DNA of 64,000 nucleotides from Cupriavidus sp. YR651 (GTDB lineage: Bacteria > Pseudomonadota > Gammaproteobacteria > Burkholderiales > Burkholderiaceae), in NCBI RefSeq assembly GCF_900101625.1, contig NZ_FMYZ01000014.1, forward strand, positions 1 through 64,000, given 5' to 3'. Shown here in pieces: positions 51,761-61,100 of the stretch (its first letter is position 1; each line of letters begins with the position of its first letter). The position numbers and the translations under genes were made by a program. Below the pieces are notes generated by a model that did not search any database, was not told the origin of the DNA, and saw only the letters and a program-made list of their open reading frames with translations.

Positions 51761-52267
51761 TTACGCCGCGGCGGCGTGGTCTGCTGCCGTGTCCCGCAAC
51801 AGGCCGGCAAGGGCCCGCGCCTTCTCTTCGGCAGGCAAGCCGGCCAGTAGCTGCTGCATCATGGTCAGGCTGTCGTAGTAGATGCGTTCGCAGGTCAGCG
51901 TCTCGCCGTCGAACAGGAAGAGCGCGATCATGCGGCAGCGGAACGGTTTCCCCGTCGGCGGCAGGCCGTTCAGGTTGCCGCGATGCGTGCCGAGCAGCCA
52001 GAACTCGACGATCACGGCGTCATCGGTATGCCGGAGCTGGATGATCTCGCTGCGCTGGTCCGGAAAGGCCACGCGGCTTTGCGTGTAGTACTTCCGGACG
52101 TCAGCGTTGCCATCGAACACTGCGCCGCTCGCGATGAGCTCGTAGTGCGGATGCGGGAAGGTTGACAGGACCGCATCGAAATCCTGCCGGATCTCGTCGG
52201 CAAAGTGATCGCGAACCACGCGTTCGCGAAGCGTGCGCAGGTCTGCGCCAGTGGTTGTTGTCGTCAT
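51761..52267 (-). CDS. NTF2/SnoaL-like protein (paralogue of the one at 43274)
   Basis: A 168-aa protein starting MTTTTTGADLRTLRERVVRD. It shares the YELIASGAVFDGNADVRKYY and VIVEFWLLGTHRGNL blocks with the protein at 43274, plus an added C-terminal helix (about residues 140-168). GGAG ahead of ATG 52267 sets the start. It forms a two-gene leftward unit with cupin copy 2; no AAACGTTT operator is seen before it. Confidence 0.85.
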   Translation of the reverse strand: MTTTTTGADLRTLRERVVRDHFADEIRQDFDAVLSTFPHPHYELIASGAVFDGNADVRKYYTQSRVAFPDQRSEIIQLRHTDDAVIVEFWLLGTHRGNLNGLPPTGKPFRCRMIALFLFDGETLTCERIYYDSLTMMQQLLAGLPAEEKARALAGLLRDTAADHAAAA

Positions 52268-52464
52268 CGAAGTCTCCGTCGCACTTTTGTGAGGGCGCTG
52301 CCGTGCTGGTTCTGGATGGCAGTGCGCCGGAGGCAATTATCGGCATGGGAGCCGAGGAAGACTGTCGCGGATTGGCGGTTCAGGCGGCGTGTTTTCAGCC
52401 ACCAGCAAGGACGTTGCGTTGACGACCGGGTGATCGCAACGGGCTGAGCTACTGCTCTATCGCT

Positions 52465-53337
52465 TTATTGCCCCAGACGGTCCCGGAGGAACTCGATGAA
52501 GCGCTGTGTCTTCGCCGGCAGCAGGCGGGTCTCGGTGATCGCATAGACGGGCATCGGCGTGCCTTGCCATTCCGGCATGATCTGGCGCAGCTTCCCGCTG
52601 GCGAGTTCATCCGCGACGATTTCCTGCGGCATCAGGACGATGCCCATATCGAGCGTTGCCAGGCGGCGGCTCATGCCAACGCTGTTGAGGATGAACCGCC
52701 CACTCACCGGCACCGTGGCGGTTCGCTTCCCGTCGTGCAACGTCCACGAGCCCGCCTTCAGGATGGTCAGGCACTCTCGCCGCGCCAGATCGGCGGGGTC
52801 GTCTGGCTCGCCCATTTTTTTAAGGTAGCCGGGCGAGGCATAGAGTTGAGGCGTGAGTGAGGCCAGCGTGCGTGCGATCAGTTGCGAGTTCTCGGACTCT
52901 CCCATGCGGATCGCCACGTCGAACGGCTCGCTGACCAGATCGACGCGTCGGGGCGTCAGGTCGAAATCGAAAGTGAGGCCGGGATAGAGGCCGGCAAACT
53001 CGGCGATCAAGGGCGCCAGGTAGGTGACCGCGAAATCCACCGGCAGCGACGCGCGCAGCACGCCGGTGGGCTGCGCGAGCATTTCGCCGAGTTGCTCATG
53101 TGCCAGCCGGGCTTCATCGACGATGCGCTTACATCGGTCGAAGTAAATCTGACCGGCCTCGGTCAATTCGATCTTGCGTGTTGTGCGATGCAGCAGGCGC
53201 AACCCGATCGCCTTCTCCAGCGCGCTGATTCGGCGCGACAGGGTCGAGTTCGGCACGCCCATTGCCTCCGCTGCACTGCGAAAGCCCCTGGCTTTGACGA
53301 CCTCCACGAACAACGCCATGTCGTTCAGCAGTTCCAT
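52465..53337 (-). CDS. LysR-family regulator
   Basis: A 290-aa LysR protein (MELLNDMALFVEVVKARGFR start) with helix-turn-helix segment AAEAMGVPNSTLSRRISALE and an effector domain like those of Old Yellow Enzyme regulators (CrgA/DmlR-type group). It is divergent from the OYE gene with 100 bp between starts, and is the likely regulator of that gene. An ATG at 53343 is an alternative start; GGAG spacing favours 53337. A CCATTAATGG palindrome (53349-53358) lies in the gap. Confidence 0.92.
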   Translation of the reverse strand: MELLNDMALFVEVVKARGFRSAAEAMGVPNSTLSRRISALEKAIGLRLLHRTTRKIELTEAGQIYFDRCKRIVDEARLAHEQLGEMLAQPTGVLRASLPVDFAVTYLAPLIAEFAGLYPGLTFDFDLTPRRVDLVSEPFDVAIRMGESENSQLIARTLASLTPQLYASPGYLKKMGEPDDPADLARRECLTILKAGSWTLHDGKRTATVPVSGRFILNSVGMSRRLATLDMGIVLMPQEIVADELASGKLRQIMPEWQGTPMPVYAITETRLLPAKTQRFIEFLRDRLGQ

Positions 53338-53437
53338 GTTCATTGCTCCATTAATGGATCAATGTTATCCGAATCACCATATTTATCCCGAATGGGAAGC
53401 AAGCGATGATGTCTTCCATCCATCAGAGGAAGTCATC

Positions 53438-54511
53438 ATGAGCAAACTATTCGATCCCGTCCGCGTCGGCCGCCACACGCTGCAAAACCGCCTGGTCATG
53501 GCACCGATGACTCGCAGCCGTGCCCAATTCGATGGCACGCCGGGCGAGTTGGCCGCCGAGTATTACGCCCAACGCGCCAGCGCTGGCCTGATCGTCGCCG
53601 AAGGCACACAGCCCTCGGACGATGGACAGGGCTACCTGACCACGCCGGGCATCTACACCGATGCGCACGTCGCCGGCTGGAAGAGGACCACCGATGCCGT
53701 GCATGCCAAGGGTGGCCGCATCTTCATCCAGCTCATGCATGCCGGACGCATGTCGCACCCGGATAACACGCCGCATCATCGTGAGGGCGTCGCGCCGTCA
53801 GCGATTGCCCCGGGTACGGGGATGTTCACGGCCAAGGGCATGCAGGACATTCCCGTGCCGCGTGCGCTGACCACCGCGGAAGTGCACCGGACCGTCCAGG
53901 ATTTCCGCCATGCGGCCCGGCGCGCGGTCGAGGCCGGCGCCGATGGCGTAGAAATCCACGGTGCGAATGCCTATCTGATCCAGCAGTTCTTCGCACCGAG
54001 CGCGAACACGCGCACGGACGCATACGGTGGATCGATCGAAAACCGCACCCGCTTCGCCATCGAAGTCGCCACCGCGATTGCCGAAGAAATCGGCGCCGAT
54101 CGCACCGCGATCCGCCTCTCACCCGGCACGACCATGTGGGGGATCGACGAAGGTGACGAAGGGCCGGATTTGTACCGCTACCTCGTCGCCGAGCTCGACA
54201 AGCTGGGACTGGCCTACCTGCACATCATGCATCAGGGCAACGACCCGCTGCTGGCCGATATCCGCAAGCGCTGGAAGGGCTCGCTGATCCTGAACCGGCC
54301 GGGCCGCCCGCGTGAGCAGATCGGGGCCGACGTGGCGTCGGGGCTGGCCGATCTGGAGTCCTACGGCCAAATGACGCTTGCGAATCCGGACTTCGTCGAC
54401 CGCCTGAAGGCCAACGCGCCGATGAACGAGGCCGACCGCAATGGCTTCTTCGGCGGCACGGCGCAGGGCTACACCGATTACCCGACCTTGAGCGAAACCA
54501 GAGCCGCCTGA
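53438..54511 (+). CDS. Old Yellow Enzyme-family NADH:flavin oxidoreductase
   Basis: A 357-aa FMN enzyme of the NemA/XenB class that reduces activated alkenes, nitro compounds or N-ethylmaleimide. FMN and active-site segments are clear: NRLVMAPMTRSRAQFDGTPG, FIQLMHAGRMSHPDN, the HxxN pair in EIHGANAYLIQQFFAPSANT, and SYGQMTLANPDFVDRL at the C-terminus. AGAGGA lies 7 nt before ATG 53438. Divergent LysR gene suggests induction by an electrophile. Confidence 0.95.
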   Translation: MSKLFDPVRVGRHTLQNRLVMAPMTRSRAQFDGTPGELAAEYYAQRASAGLIVAEGTQPSDDGQGYLTTPGIYTDAHVAGWKRTTDAVHAKGGRIFIQLMHAGRMSHPDNTPHHREGVAPSAIAPGTGMFTAKGMQDIPVPRALTTAEVHRTVQDFRHAARRAVEAGADGVEIHGANAYLIQQFFAPSANTRTDAYGGSIENRTRFAIEVATAIAEEIGADRTAIRLSPGTTMWGIDEGDEGPDLYRYLVAELDKLGLAYLHIMHQGNDPLLADIRKRWKGSLILNRPGRPREQIGADVASGLADLESYGQMTLANPDFVDRLKANAPMNEADRNGFFGGTAQGYTDYPTLSETRAA

Positions 54512-54591
54512 GGCCAGCACCGCAACCTGACCACCAAGGCGTTTCAGGTCCGCTGCGCCCCCGTCAGTTGAGAACTCCCACTGGAGAATCT

Positions 54592-55512
54592 ATGCTGCAG
54601 TGGGAGCGCAAGGGGGCCATGCACCATTCAGACTTTCAGCCCGGCACACTGTGGCCGGCCATCGTGCAACGGACGGCACACGCCCTGCAGAGCGGGGCGT
54701 TGTGTCCGATCGAAACCGTCCAGTCGTCGATCGAGGACGGCGGCGTGCGGTTTCTGGTCCGCCAGGTGTCGAGCCTGGCCCGCAAGGACAAAGCACGCGG
54801 AACGGGCAGTGGCGGGGCCAATCCATTTCTTCCCTATGACCCCGATCTGTTTGTTTCGGATATCTCCGACACCCACGTGGCGTTGCTCAACAAGTTCAAT
54901 GTCATCGAGCATCACCTGCTTATCGTCACGCGCCGCTTCGAACTGCAGGAATCATTGCTGACCGTGGCGGACTTTGCCGCGCTGTTGGCTTGCATGGCGG
55001 AGTTCGGGAGCCTGGGCTTCTACAACGGCGGGGCAGCCGCAGGAGCGAGCCAGCCCCACAAACATCTGCAGGTCGTACCGCTGCCACTTGCCGAGGCGGG
55101 CCCGGCGTTGCCGATCGGCCCCTTGCTGGAGTCGGCGCGGATCACCGGCACCATCGGCACCGTCCCCGGCCTGGCATTTGCCAATGCGTTCGCGCCGCTG
55201 GATATCTTTGCAGCGCCCGCGCGCGAGATGGCGTGCACGTTGTGCGAGCGCTTCCGTGCATTGCTCGATGCGGTTGGCGTTCGGGCCATCGATGTGGATG
55301 GCGGACTGCATCAGTCAGCGCCGTACAACCTGCTGATCATGCCCGCAGGGCTGCTACTGGTGCCACGATCCAGCGAATTCGTGGAAGGCATCTCGGTCAA
55401 TGCGCTGGGTTTCGCCGGCTCGCTGTTTGTGCGGGACGTGGCGCAGATGCGCGTGATCGAGAGGCTTGGTCCAATGCGTTTCCTCCAACGCGCCGCGGCG
55501 GCCGCAGGCTAG
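54592..55512 (+). CDS. Ap4A phosphorylase/ATP adenylyltransferase-like HIT protein
   Basis: A 306-aa HIT-superfamily protein with catalytic motif ASQPHKHLQVVPLP (HxHxQ), preceded by LNKFNVIEHHLLIVTRRFEL, the usual layout of Ap4A phosphorylases. It would cleave diadenosine tetraphosphate to ATP and ADP. C-terminal part resembles the accessory domain of ATP adenylyltransferases. GGAG 7 nt before ATG 54592 fixes the start. It follows the OYE gene with 80 bp, so co-transcription is possible. Confidence 0.85.
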   Translation: MLQWERKGAMHHSDFQPGTLWPAIVQRTAHALQSGALCPIETVQSSIEDGGVRFLVRQVSSLARKDKARGTGSGGANPFLPYDPDLFVSDISDTHVALLNKFNVIEHHLLIVTRRFELQESLLTVADFAALLACMAEFGSLGFYNGGAAAGASQPHKHLQVVPLPLAEAGPALPIGPLLESARITGTIGTVPGLAFANAFAPLDIFAAPAREMACTLCERFRALLDAVGVRAIDVDGGLHQSAPYNLLIMPAGLLLVPRSSEFVEGISVNALGFAGSLFVRDVAQMRVIERLGPMRFLQRAAAAAG

Positions 55513-55524
55513 CGGGAAGGGGCG

Positions 55525-55547
55525 CGATCGGCCGAATCGGCCGATCG
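55525..55547. repeat. Perfect inverted repeat between convergent genes
   Basis: Arms CGATCGGCCGA and TCGGCCGATCG flank a single central A. It may act as a terminator without a T-run or a transcript-stabilising hairpin for the convergent HIT and TonB genes. Confidence 0.7.
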
Positions 55548-55562
55548 GATCAAAGCCAGAGC

Positions 55563-57737
55563 TTAGAACTGGAGCGACGCATTCATCAGGAATGTGCGCG
55601 TTGCGGCTGGCAGCACGAAGCCGTCGTACGTGGTGGTCCAGTAGCGGCGGCCGAACACGTTGTTCAGCGCGGCACGGACGGTCAGCGACTTGCCGGCCAC
55701 GCGCGTGGTGTAGCGCGCGCCGAGGTCGGCGGTGGTGTAGGACGGTATCTGCTGCGTGTTTGCCGAATTCACGTACATCGAACCGGTGACCTTGGCCCCG
55801 GTCCACAGCGTCAGGCCGGGCACGAACGGGGTGTCGTACTCCACGCGTCCCGTGAGGATGTAGTTCGGCGTTGCGAACACGCGGTTGCCGTTGATGGCGG
55901 GATCGTCCACGTCCCGGGTCTTCGTATGCAGCCACAGCACGCCGCCCATCACGCGCCAGTCACGCGCCACGCGAAGCCAGCCGCTGGTGTCCAGCCCCGT
56001 GAACTGCTGGTTGCCGTTCTGCACGAAGACGTTCGACGTGTTGGTGTACTCGTAGCCCTTGTCGACGCGGAACAGCGCCACGTTGGCCCCCCACTTGTCG
56101 CGATCGGTCTTGAAGCCCACTTCGTACTGGCGGCTCTTGAGCGGACCGAAAGTTTCGCCGGCGTTGACGTTGGTCACGCTGGCCGAACCACCCTGTTCCA
56201 GAGATTCGACGTAGCTGACGTAGGCCGTCGAGAAATTGTCGGTCTTGTACATCAGCGCCACGGTCGGCGTGAACGGATTCGCGCTGTAGTGCGAGGTCTT
56301 GACCGCGTCGGGTGTGTAGTTGTCCTGCGTGAAGTTGTTGTAGCGAACGCCCGCCAGCACCGAGAAGCGAGGCGTGAACTGGATGGTATCGCTCAGATAG
56401 ATCGACTTCTGCTGGATCTTGTAGTCGCGGTAGGGCATGTAGTCCTTGCCCACGTCCGGCTGTTCCGGCAGCAGCACCGGGTTGTACAGGTTGCTGGTGC
56501 CCATCGCGATGCCGTTGCCACCAAGGCCGCTGTCGAGCTCGCGCACCTGCGACAGGTAGCCCAGGCCGGCTACGATCTCATGCTTGATGCCACCGGTGTC
56601 GAACTTGCCCTGCACCATGGCGTCGTACGCCTGATAGTAGTAGGCGGTCTTCCAGCGATAGTTGGTATCGGCGAAGTCGCCATTGTTGTCGAAGACGTAG
56701 AGGAAGCTGTCCGCGTTCAGGCGATTCTGGCGCGCGAAGCGGTACTTGAAGCTGGTCTTCCAGTCGCTGTTGATCCGGTAGTCCACGCCGGTGCCCACGG
56801 TCAGCGTATCGGTCTCGTGCGAGGACCAGGGCTGCGCCAGGTTGCGCGCCACGCTGCTGGCGGCAGGAATGGTGTCCGTGCCGAACGACAGGCCAAAGAT
56901 CGTGCCCTGTGACTTGCGCTTCCAGTACATGACGTCGGCGCTCCACGTCAGGTCCGGCGTGATGCGGAAGTCGGTGGCCAGCGAGAGCGTTTGGCGGCGC
57001 ACATGCACGCCGGGCTCGTTGGTGTTGCCGTCCTCGTTCACTGCGTTGAAGCGATAGCCGAAGCGATCGTCCATGCCGAAGCGGCCACCTACGTCGAGCT
57101 TCTCGCTCCAGACGTTGTTGGTCTGGTAGCCGATGGTCACTTCGCGCAGCGGCTTGTCGGTGGGCCGCTTGGTCACGTAGTTGATGATGCCGCCCGGCGA
57201 GCCAAAGCCGTACATGAAGCCCGACAAGCCCTTGAGCAGTTCCACCTGCTCGAATGGCTCCAGCGGGATGTCGGCATCCCAGGTGACGAAGTTCTGGCCG
57301 TCCACCTTGGTGCCGTTAAGCATGTCCACGCGCATGCCGCGCACGGCGAAGTACGAGTTCTCGGTTCGCGCGTTGTCCCCCAGCACTTGCACGGCCGGGT
57401 CGTACTTGAATACGTCGTTGGCGGTCTGCGCCATGCGCTGCTGGATTTCGTCGCTCGATACGGCCGTCACCGAAAACGGCGTGTCCACGGCCTTGCGATC
57501 GCCCAACGCCCCGTTGCTCACACGTTCCACCTTGACGGCCTCGCCACTTCGCTCAGCCACGACGGTCGCGGTCGGCAGCGTAGCGGCAGCATCGCCTTGC
57601 GACTGCGCCTTTGCCGGCAGCGACAGGGTCAGCCCGAGTACCGCAATGGCCACGGGCGAGAGGGCAGGCAGGGATGAACGGCAAAAAACGCGCGCGCGCA
57701 GGCTGGCGCGCCCGTTGGAGGGACGGTGCGAAGACAT
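55563..57737 (-). CDS. TonB-dependent siderophore receptor
   Basis: A 724-aa outer-membrane receptor with signal peptide (SPVAIAVLGLTLSLPAKAQS), plug domain (DTPFSVTAVSSDEIQQRMAQ, YFAVRGMRVDMLNGTKVDG, GSPGGIINYVTKRP) and 22-strand-type barrel ending MNASLQF. The plug pattern belongs to the ferrichrome/coprogen/pyoverdine-type siderophore receptor subfamily (FhuE/FiuA/FpvA style). No FecI/FecR-type signalling extension is visible, so it is a simple transporter. A Fur-like palindrome lies 82-102 bp upstream of the start. Confidence 0.92.
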   Translation of the reverse strand: MSSHRPSNGRASLRARVFCRSSLPALSPVAIAVLGLTLSLPAKAQSQGDAAATLPTATVVAERSGEAVKVERVSNGALGDRKAVDTPFSVTAVSSDEIQQRMAQTANDVFKYDPAVQVLGDNARTENSYFAVRGMRVDMLNGTKVDGQNFVTWDADIPLEPFEQVELLKGLSGFMYGFGSPGGIINYVTKRPTDKPLREVTIGYQTNNVWSEKLDVGGRFGMDDRFGYRFNAVNEDGNTNEPGVHVRRQTLSLATDFRITPDLTWSADVMYWKRKSQGTIFGLSFGTDTIPAASSVARNLAQPWSSHETDTLTVGTGVDYRINSDWKTSFKYRFARQNRLNADSFLYVFDNNGDFADTNYRWKTAYYYQAYDAMVQGKFDTGGIKHEIVAGLGYLSQVRELDSGLGGNGIAMGTSNLYNPVLLPEQPDVGKDYMPYRDYKIQQKSIYLSDTIQFTPRFSVLAGVRYNNFTQDNYTPDAVKTSHYSANPFTPTVALMYKTDNFSTAYVSYVESLEQGGSASVTNVNAGETFGPLKSRQYEVGFKTDRDKWGANVALFRVDKGYEYTNTSNVFVQNGNQQFTGLDTSGWLRVARDWRVMGGVLWLHTKTRDVDDPAINGNRVFATPNYILTGRVEYDTPFVPGLTLWTGAKVTGSMYVNSANTQQIPSYTTADLGARYTTRVAGKSLTVRAALNNVFGRRYWTTTYDGFVLPAATRTFLMNASLQF

Positions 57738-57818
57738 AGGTTCCGGGAAGGTTGTAGCGGGAGGTGGTTGTTGTCAGCCCTTGTTTTCCGGGCTGCAAGG
57801 TAATCCAAATACAAACGC

Positions 57819-57839
57819 AAATGCGAAGGATTCGCATTT
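57819..57839. promoter_or_regulatory. Fur-like box
   Basis: A 9-bp perfect palindrome, AAATGCGAA and TTCGCATTT around GGA, gives the core AATGCGAAGGATTCGCATT. Size, spacing and A/T flanks resemble proteobacterial Fur boxes, and the downstream gene is a siderophore receptor. Confidence 0.75.
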
Positions 57840-58001
57840 ATAACACACAAGAACCGCGATTAAGCAAACGCTTAGTTTGGCTAGGGGATTGTTGCAATTC
57901 ACCAACGCGAAGGGAGGAGTCAGCACCCTTCGGAGAGCGAAAAGCGCGCCGGTGGAGGAGCGATTCGGCAGAGCCTTATCGTGGGCGCGGCTTGGTCGAT
58001 A

Positions 58002-58031
58002 GATGACTGTATGTTTATACAGTATAGTGGC
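58002..58031 (+). promoter_or_regulatory. Promoter of uvrA
   Basis: TTGGTC at 58002-58007 and TATACA at 58026-58031 with an 18-bp spacer; the LexA box overlaps the -10 region, as expected for SOS repression. Confidence 0.6.
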
Positions 58032-58033
58032 GG
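58016..58033. promoter_or_regulatory. LexA (SOS) box
   Basis: ACTGTATGTTTATACAGT contains CTGT, eight bases, ACAG, exactly the gammaproteobacterial/betaproteobacterial LexA consensus. It lies about 140 bp before the TTG start of the fused UvrA gene. Confidence 0.88.
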
Positions 58034-58171
58034 CATTGCCGGAGCAGGCGGTACTGCCCGTCACCCAAAACCCTTCTCGAAGTGTCTGATTTTATTAGGG
58101 CATGATGGTGTGTTTTGGTGGCGCAAGAGCACTTCGGTCTTGCTCCTAACCCTTTGATTTGAGAGGCAGAA

Positions 58172-61100
58172 TTGTCCGAACATGGCACGATCCGCATTCG
58201 CGGCGCCCGTCAGCACAATCTCAAGAATGTCGACCTGGACCTGCATACGGGCCAGATGACCGTGGTCACGGGCCCGTCAGGCTCCGGCAAGTCCAGCCTG
58301 GTATTCGACACGCTCTACGCGGAAGGCCAGCGCCGCTATGTCGAGACCTTCAGCGCCTACGCCCGCCAGTTCCTGGACCGGATGGACCGGCCCCAGGTGG
58401 ACAAGGTGGACGGTGTGCCACCCGCCATCGCCATCGACCAGACCAATCCGGTACGCAGCTCGCGGTCCACGGTCGGCACCATGACCGAACTGAACGACCA
58501 TCTGAAGCTGCTGTATGCGCGCGCGTCGGAGCTGTTCGACCGCCAGACCGCGCTGCCGGTACGCCACGACTCACCCGAAACGATTTACGCCGAACTGGTG
58601 GCCCGCACGGCCCCCGGCCAGCCGTTTGCGGACGCGCGGCTGGTGGTGACGTTCCCGGTGGAATTGCCTGAGTCCGCCACGGACGAGGAAGTGGAACAGT
58701 GGCTGTCCGTCAGCGGCTATACGCGCGTGCATGGCCAGCGCGTCGTGCAGTCGCCCACGGGCAACCGCAAGGTGCTGGACGTGGTGGCCGACCGCTTCCG
58801 GATCGGCAATGTCGACAAGGCGCGCGCCCTGGAGGCCATCGAGGCCTCGCTCAAGCGGGGTGGCGGTCGCGTGAGCGTGAGTGTCGTGCCGGACGAGGGC
58901 GATGGCCCGGTCTGGAAGTTCTCCACCGGCCTGCACAGCCCCGAAAGTGATATCCGCTACGCCGATCCGCAACCGGCGCTCTTTTCGTTCAACTCCGCCT
59001 ACGGCGCATGCGAGACCTGCCGCGGCTTCGGCCGCGTGATTGGCGTGGACCTTGGCCTGGTGATTCCCGATGGCCGCAAGTCCCTGCGTGACGGCGCGAT
59101 CAAGCCGATGCAGACGCCGGCCTGGAAGGAGTGCCAGGATGACCTGATGCGCTACGCCGCGCGTGCCGGCATCCCGCGCGACCTGCCGTGGAACCAGCTC
59201 AGCGAGGCCGAGCAGCACTGGGTGGTCCACGGCTCGCCGGACTGGAACGGGCAGTGGAACAAGCAGTGGTATGGCGTGATGCGGTTCTTCAGCTACCTGG
59301 AGTCCAAGGCGTACAAGATGCACATCCGCGTGCTCTTGTCGAAGTACCGCAGCTACACGCCGTGCGAGACCTGCGGTGGCGCACGTCTGAAGACGGAATC
59401 GATGCTCTGGCGCCTGGGTTCCCGCGACAATGCCGATGCCGTGTTACCCCCGGCGCATCGCTTCCTGCCGCGTGGCGTGGACTGGGACCGCACGCAGCTG
59501 GAAGCGCTGCCGGGCCTGACCGTGCACGACCTGATGCTGATGCCGATCGCGCGCATCCGTCGCTTCTTCGACGACCTGACCCTGCCCAGCGCGCTGCTCG
59601 ACGACGCACTCAAGCTGCTGCTGGCCGAGGTTCGCACGCGCCTGAAATACCTGTGCGACGTCGGCCTGGGCTACCTGACACTGGATCGCCAGAGCCGTAC
59701 GTTGTCCGGTGGCGAGGTGCAGCGGATCAACCTGACCACGGCGCTCGGCACCTCGCTGGTCAACACGCTGTTCGTACTGGACGAGCCCAGCATCGGGCTG
59801 CATCCACGCGACCTCAACCGCATCGTCGAAGCCATGCACCGGCTGCGCGACGCTGGCAACACGCTGGTGGTGGTCGAGCATGACCCGTCGGTGATGCTGG
59901 CCGCCGACCGTCTGATCGACATGGGGCCCGGCCCCGGCGAGCGCGGCGGCAACATCATCTTCGACGGCACGCCCGAGCGCATCCGGGGGGAGCACACGCT
60001 GACGGGCGACTACCTCGGTGGCCGCCGGCTGGTCACGGACACGTCGCACTGGATCACCCGCCCGGTAGACGCCAGTACGCCGCGCGTTGTGCTGGAGGGT
60101 GCCTCCGAGCACAACCTGCGCGATGTGACCGTGGAAATCCCATTGAACCGCCTGGTCTGCGTGACCGGCGTGTCGGGATCGGGCAAGTCCACGCTGTTGC
60201 AGGACGTGCTGTACCCGGCCATGGCGCGGCACTTTGGCAAGACCACGGAATCTCCGGGTGCGTTCCGCGACCTGACCGGCGTGGAGCAGGTGGATGACGT
60301 CGTGTTCGTCGACCAGTCGCCGATCGGCAAGACCGCGCGGTCGAACCCGGCCAGCTACGTGGGCGCGTTCGACGAGATCCGCAAGCTGTTTGCCAAGGCG
60401 CCACTGGCGCTGCAGCGCAGCTATACGGCCGGCACGTTCAGCTTCAACTCGGGCGATGGCCGTTGCCCGACCTGCGGCGGCTCGGGCTTCGAGCATGTGG
60501 AGATGCAGTTCCTCTCCGACGTCTATCTGCGCTGTCCGGACTGCGATGGCACGCGCTATCGCGCGGAAGTGCTCGAAGTGAAGATCGAGCGCGCCGCACG
60601 CGGCCAGCCGCCGCGCACGCTGAGCGTGGCCGATGTGCTGGAGCTCACCGTCAGCGAGGCCACCGCGCTGTTTGCCGACGATCCGGGCGTGCTGCGCGTG
60701 CTGGCGCCGATCGCCGACGTCGGCCTGGAATACGTGAAGCTGGGGCAGCCGGTGCCGACGCTCTCCGGTGGCGAGGCCCAGCGCCTGAAACTGGCGGGCT
60801 TCCTGGCGGAAACCGCGCAGGCGCAACCGGTCAGGAACCGCAAGGCGGTGATCCTGCCGAAGCGGCTGTTCATGTTCGACGAGCCGACCACGGGCCTGCA
60901 TTTCGACGATATCGCCAAGCTGATGCGCGCGTTCGGCAAGCTGCTGGACGGTGGTCATTCGCTGATCGTGATCGAGCATAACCTCGACGTGATCCGCGCG
61001 GCGGACTGGCTGATCGACCTGGGCCCGGAAGGCGGCGACGCGGGCGGCGAGGTGCTCTGCGTGGGCACGCCGGAAGACGTCAAGGCCTGCGCCGATTCCC

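Larger units (their letters stand above)
57738..58171. other. Divergent control region: siderophore receptor / uvrA
   Basis: This 434-bp gap holds a Fur-like palindrome on the receptor side and a LexA box on the uvrA side. The middle (about 57880-58000) shows no supported gene. Confidence 0.7.
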
